Origin: Anaerolineae bacterium | GTDB taxonomy: Bacteria > Chloroflexota > Anaerolineae > S016-19 | Direction: 5' to 3' | NCBI GenBank assembly: GCA_015486235.1 | Contig: WFSD01000163.1 | Location: forward strand, 1-39,875 | DNA length: 39,875 bases | In this document: positions 37,933 to 39,875 of the stretch, piece by piece | How positions within the stretch are numbered: position 1 is the first letter of the stretch | Layout of the letters: every line of letters starts with the position of its first letter | Notes under the pieces: model-generated | Database searches by the model: none | Told to the model about the DNA's origin: nothing | The model's input: only the letters and a program-made list of their open reading frames with translations | Made by a program: the position numbers and the translations under genes

Positions 37933-38571
37933 CTACCCCAGGACATCCGTGATTGCCTCGAGGGCATCCAGCGGGATGATCAAAGTGTCGAACTCGAGGA
38001 TATCCCGGACGTTCAGGTATTTTGCGTGCAGGGTCTCGACACCGGGAAGGTTACGCGCCGCCCGATAGACATTCTCGTACGATGCCCTCCCCCCATTGAT
38101 CAACACCAGTGCGCTCCCTTCCACATTCAAGCCGTAGAGGAGAGCGGCCATCTCCCTGGTTTTCGGGGGCACCCGACTCACATCGTCCAGCAAGACAATC
38201 TGCCCTTCTTCGGCTTTCACGGTAAGGGCCGAGCGGAGTGCCAAATGGCGCATCTTCTTCGGCATATCCTTCCTGTACGACCGTGGCTGCGGGCCGAAAA
38301 CTGTGCCGCCGCCCTTCCATTGGGGCGCCCTGATAGACCCCTGGCGGGCCCGACCTGTACCTTTTTGCCGCCACGGTTTCCTGCCTCCGCCTCTGACTTC
38401 GCTTCTACCTTTCGTCTTGTGAGTGCCCAGACGGGCATTGGCAAGCTGTCGGACCAGTGCCTGGTGCATCACAGCCTCGTTCACCGGCGCGCTGAATATG
38501 CTCTCCGGGAGATCGGCTTCGCCGACTTTCTCGCCATCAATGTTGAAAACTGGCATTTGCATCTTCACCAC
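37933..38571 (-). CDS. rplD: 50S ribosomal protein L4
   Basis: [91 protein letters not shown]. Confidence 0.98.
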   Translation of the reverse strand: MVKMQMPVFNIDGEKVGEADLPESIFSAPVNEAVMHQALVRQLANARLGTHKTKGRSEVRGGGRKPWRQKGTGRARQGSIRAPQWKGGGTVFGPQPRSYRKDMPKKMRHLALRSALTVKAEEGQIVLLDDVSRVPPKTREMAALLYGLNVEGSALVLINGGRASYENVYRAARNLPGVETLHAKYLNVRDILEFDTLIIPLDALEAITDVLG

Positions 38572-38575
38572 TCTC

Positions 38576-39214
38576 CTACCCTTGCTTCCGAGCTCCCCGG
38601 ATGATCAACAAGCCGTTCCTCGAACCAGGCACGGCACCTTTCACCGCCAGGACGCCTTTCTCGGCGTCGACTTTCACCACCTGCAGGTTCTGCACTGTAA
38701 CGCGTGCGCTTCCCATGTGTCCAGCCATGCGGGTCCCTTTGTAAACCCGGCCCGGCGTGGTACCAGATCCAATGGAACCAGGAGCACGCCAACGGTCGGA
38801 CTGCCCGTGAGTCTTAGGCCCACCGCTAAAACCATGCCGCCTGACGCCACCCTGAAACCCTCGGCCCTTGGAAGTGCCGGAGACATCAACCCGCTCGCCT
38901 TCCTTGAAGATATCCACGGTAATCTGCTGACCGATCTCGAAACTATCGCTCTCAGAATCGCTCAGGCGGAACTCTCGCAGCACTTTCAAAGGAGGCAAAC
39001 CATTTTTCCTCAACCGTATCAGGGCAGGGCGGGTCAGTTTCCATTCCGGGACCTCCTGGAAGCCAAGCTGCACCGCCGCATAACCATCCACACCAGGTTT
39101 GCGCACTTGCGTAACATAGCAAGGCCCAGCCTGAATTATGGTCACGGGGACAACTTCCCCGTTGTCCAGTATCAGCTGGGTCATACCAAGCTTCCTGCCT
39201 AGAATTCCTTTCAT
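38576..39214 (-). CDS. rplC: 50S ribosomal protein L3
   Basis: MKGILGRKLGMTQLILDNGEVVPVTIIQAGPCYVTQVR...TSKGRGFQGGVRRHGFSGGPKTHGQSDRWRAPGSIGSGTTPGRVYKGTRMAGHMGSARVTVQNL. Confidence 0.98.
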   Translation of the reverse strand: MKGILGRKLGMTQLILDNGEVVPVTIIQAGPCYVTQVRKPGVDGYAAVQLGFQEVPEWKLTRPALIRLRKNGLPPLKVLREFRLSDSESDSFEIGQQITVDIFKEGERVDVSGTSKGRGFQGGVRRHGFSGGPKTHGQSDRWRAPGSIGSGTTPGRVYKGTRMAGHMGSARVTVQNLQVVKVDAEKGVLAVKGAVPGSRNGLLIIRGARKQG

Positions 39215-39302
39215 CATTCCTCCTTGGGGGACTGTCGGCCTAGGCCTACCGCATCATCCCTCAGGCGCTTCCGCACCTGTTGCTATGTGATCTCCCAGTC
39301 CC

Positions 39303-39614
39303 TTAGAGTTTGATTTCGATATCCACACCAGCTGGGAGATTAAGCTCCATCAACCTCTCGATGGTCTTCGAGGACGGCTCCCGGACCTCGATGAGACGCT
39401 TGTGAGTCCTGATCTCGAATTGCTCCCGCGAGTCCTTGTCGATGAAAGGCGATCGAGTAACCGTAAATTTCTCGATCCTGGTCGGCAGGGGTACAGGCCC
39501 AACCACTGAAGCGCCCGTTTCCTCGGCCGTCTGCACGATATCCCGCACCGACTTGTCCAGCACCCGATGATCAAAAGCCTTGAGCTTTATCCGAATGCGC
39601 TGCTGTCTGACCAT
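39303..39614 (-). CDS. rpsJ: 30S ribosomal protein S10
   Basis: [73 protein letters not shown]. Confidence 0.98.
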   Translation of the reverse strand: MVRQQRIRIKLKAFDHRVLDKSVRDIVQTAEETGASVVGPVPLPTRIEKFTVTRSPFIDKDSREQFEIRTHKRLIEVREPSSKTIERLMELNLPAGVDIEIKL

Positions 39615-39687
39615 GTTCTCCCTCTTTCGGTATCATCCGGGGCCCCAGAGACCATCGAGCCACAGGACCCCCTCGGAAGTTTCACCA

Positions 39688-39875
39688 TCACTCGATGATT
39701 TTGGTGATGACGCCTGCGCCAACTGTGTGTCCACCCTCACGAATTGCAAAACGCTGCCCTTCTTCCAATGCCACCGGCGCTATCAGCTTCACTTTCAGAT
39801 TCACATTGTCACCAGGCATCACCATCTCCACTCCCTCAGGCAACAATATCTCCCCAGTCACATCCATCGTCCGTA
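39688..39875 (-). CDS. tuf: Elongation factor Tu, C-terminal fragment (5' end beyond window)
   Basis: Reverse-strand translation ...[59 protein letters not shown]. Confidence 0.97.
   Translation of the reverse strand, partial: RTMDVTGEILLPEGVEMVMPGDNVNLKVKLIAPVALEEGQRFAIREGGHTVGAGVITKIIE

Noticed and set aside
36444-37952. Long plus-strand ORF (502 aa), its overlapping plus ORFs 37312..37911 and 37382..37651, and minus ORF 37274..37660
   Set aside because: They are antisense to ribosomal genes and/or run through the tandem array; composition (NCTKLHELHRATRIAQ, CSSCSFVQFVQ) is a by-product of repeats.
39237-39246. GGCCTAGGCC palindrome between rpsJ and rplC
   Set aside because: Only 10 bp, no stem-loop or repeat-family support.

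Overview
The window looks like bacterial chromosome; gene order and intergenic repeat style suggest Chloroflexota or a relative, but this is inference only. The left half (about 1-21 kb) holds a partial MscS-type channel, a clan-A glycoside hydrolase, valS, two envelope/EPS genes (DUF1972-type glycosyltransferase, polyprenyl sugar-phosphate transferase), radC, a Sir2 deacylase, two GT2 glycosyltransferases, a lipoprotein and rsmD. It also holds an accessory cluster with a YqeC-MocA fusion, two divergent DHOD-like flavoproteins, a small orphan protein, an SsnA-like amidohydrolase, a cyclase-family protein, a GNAT-like protein and MogA/MoaB. The right half (about 21.6-39.9 kb) is the minus-strand ribosomal protein superoperon: tuf(partial)-S10-L3-L4-L23-L2-S19-L22-S3-L16-L29-S17-L14-L24-L5-S14-S8-L6-L18-S5-L30-L15-secY-adk-map-L36-S13-S11-S4-rpoA-L17-truA-L13-S9. 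The most interesting signal is not a protein. A set of composite intergenic elements has outer arms TCACCGC...GCGGTGA enclosing self-complementary arrays of 7-bp or 8-bp units. They lie between essential ribosomal genes (S4/S11, S11/S13, L36/map, L18/L6) and just downstream of S9. A separate 230-bp array of about 9/10-bp ACACGAATT-like units separates L23 from L2 and carries the rplW stop codon. One composite element occupies the place where infA is normally found. Related heptad palindromes occur at 9.2 kb and 17.2 kb.
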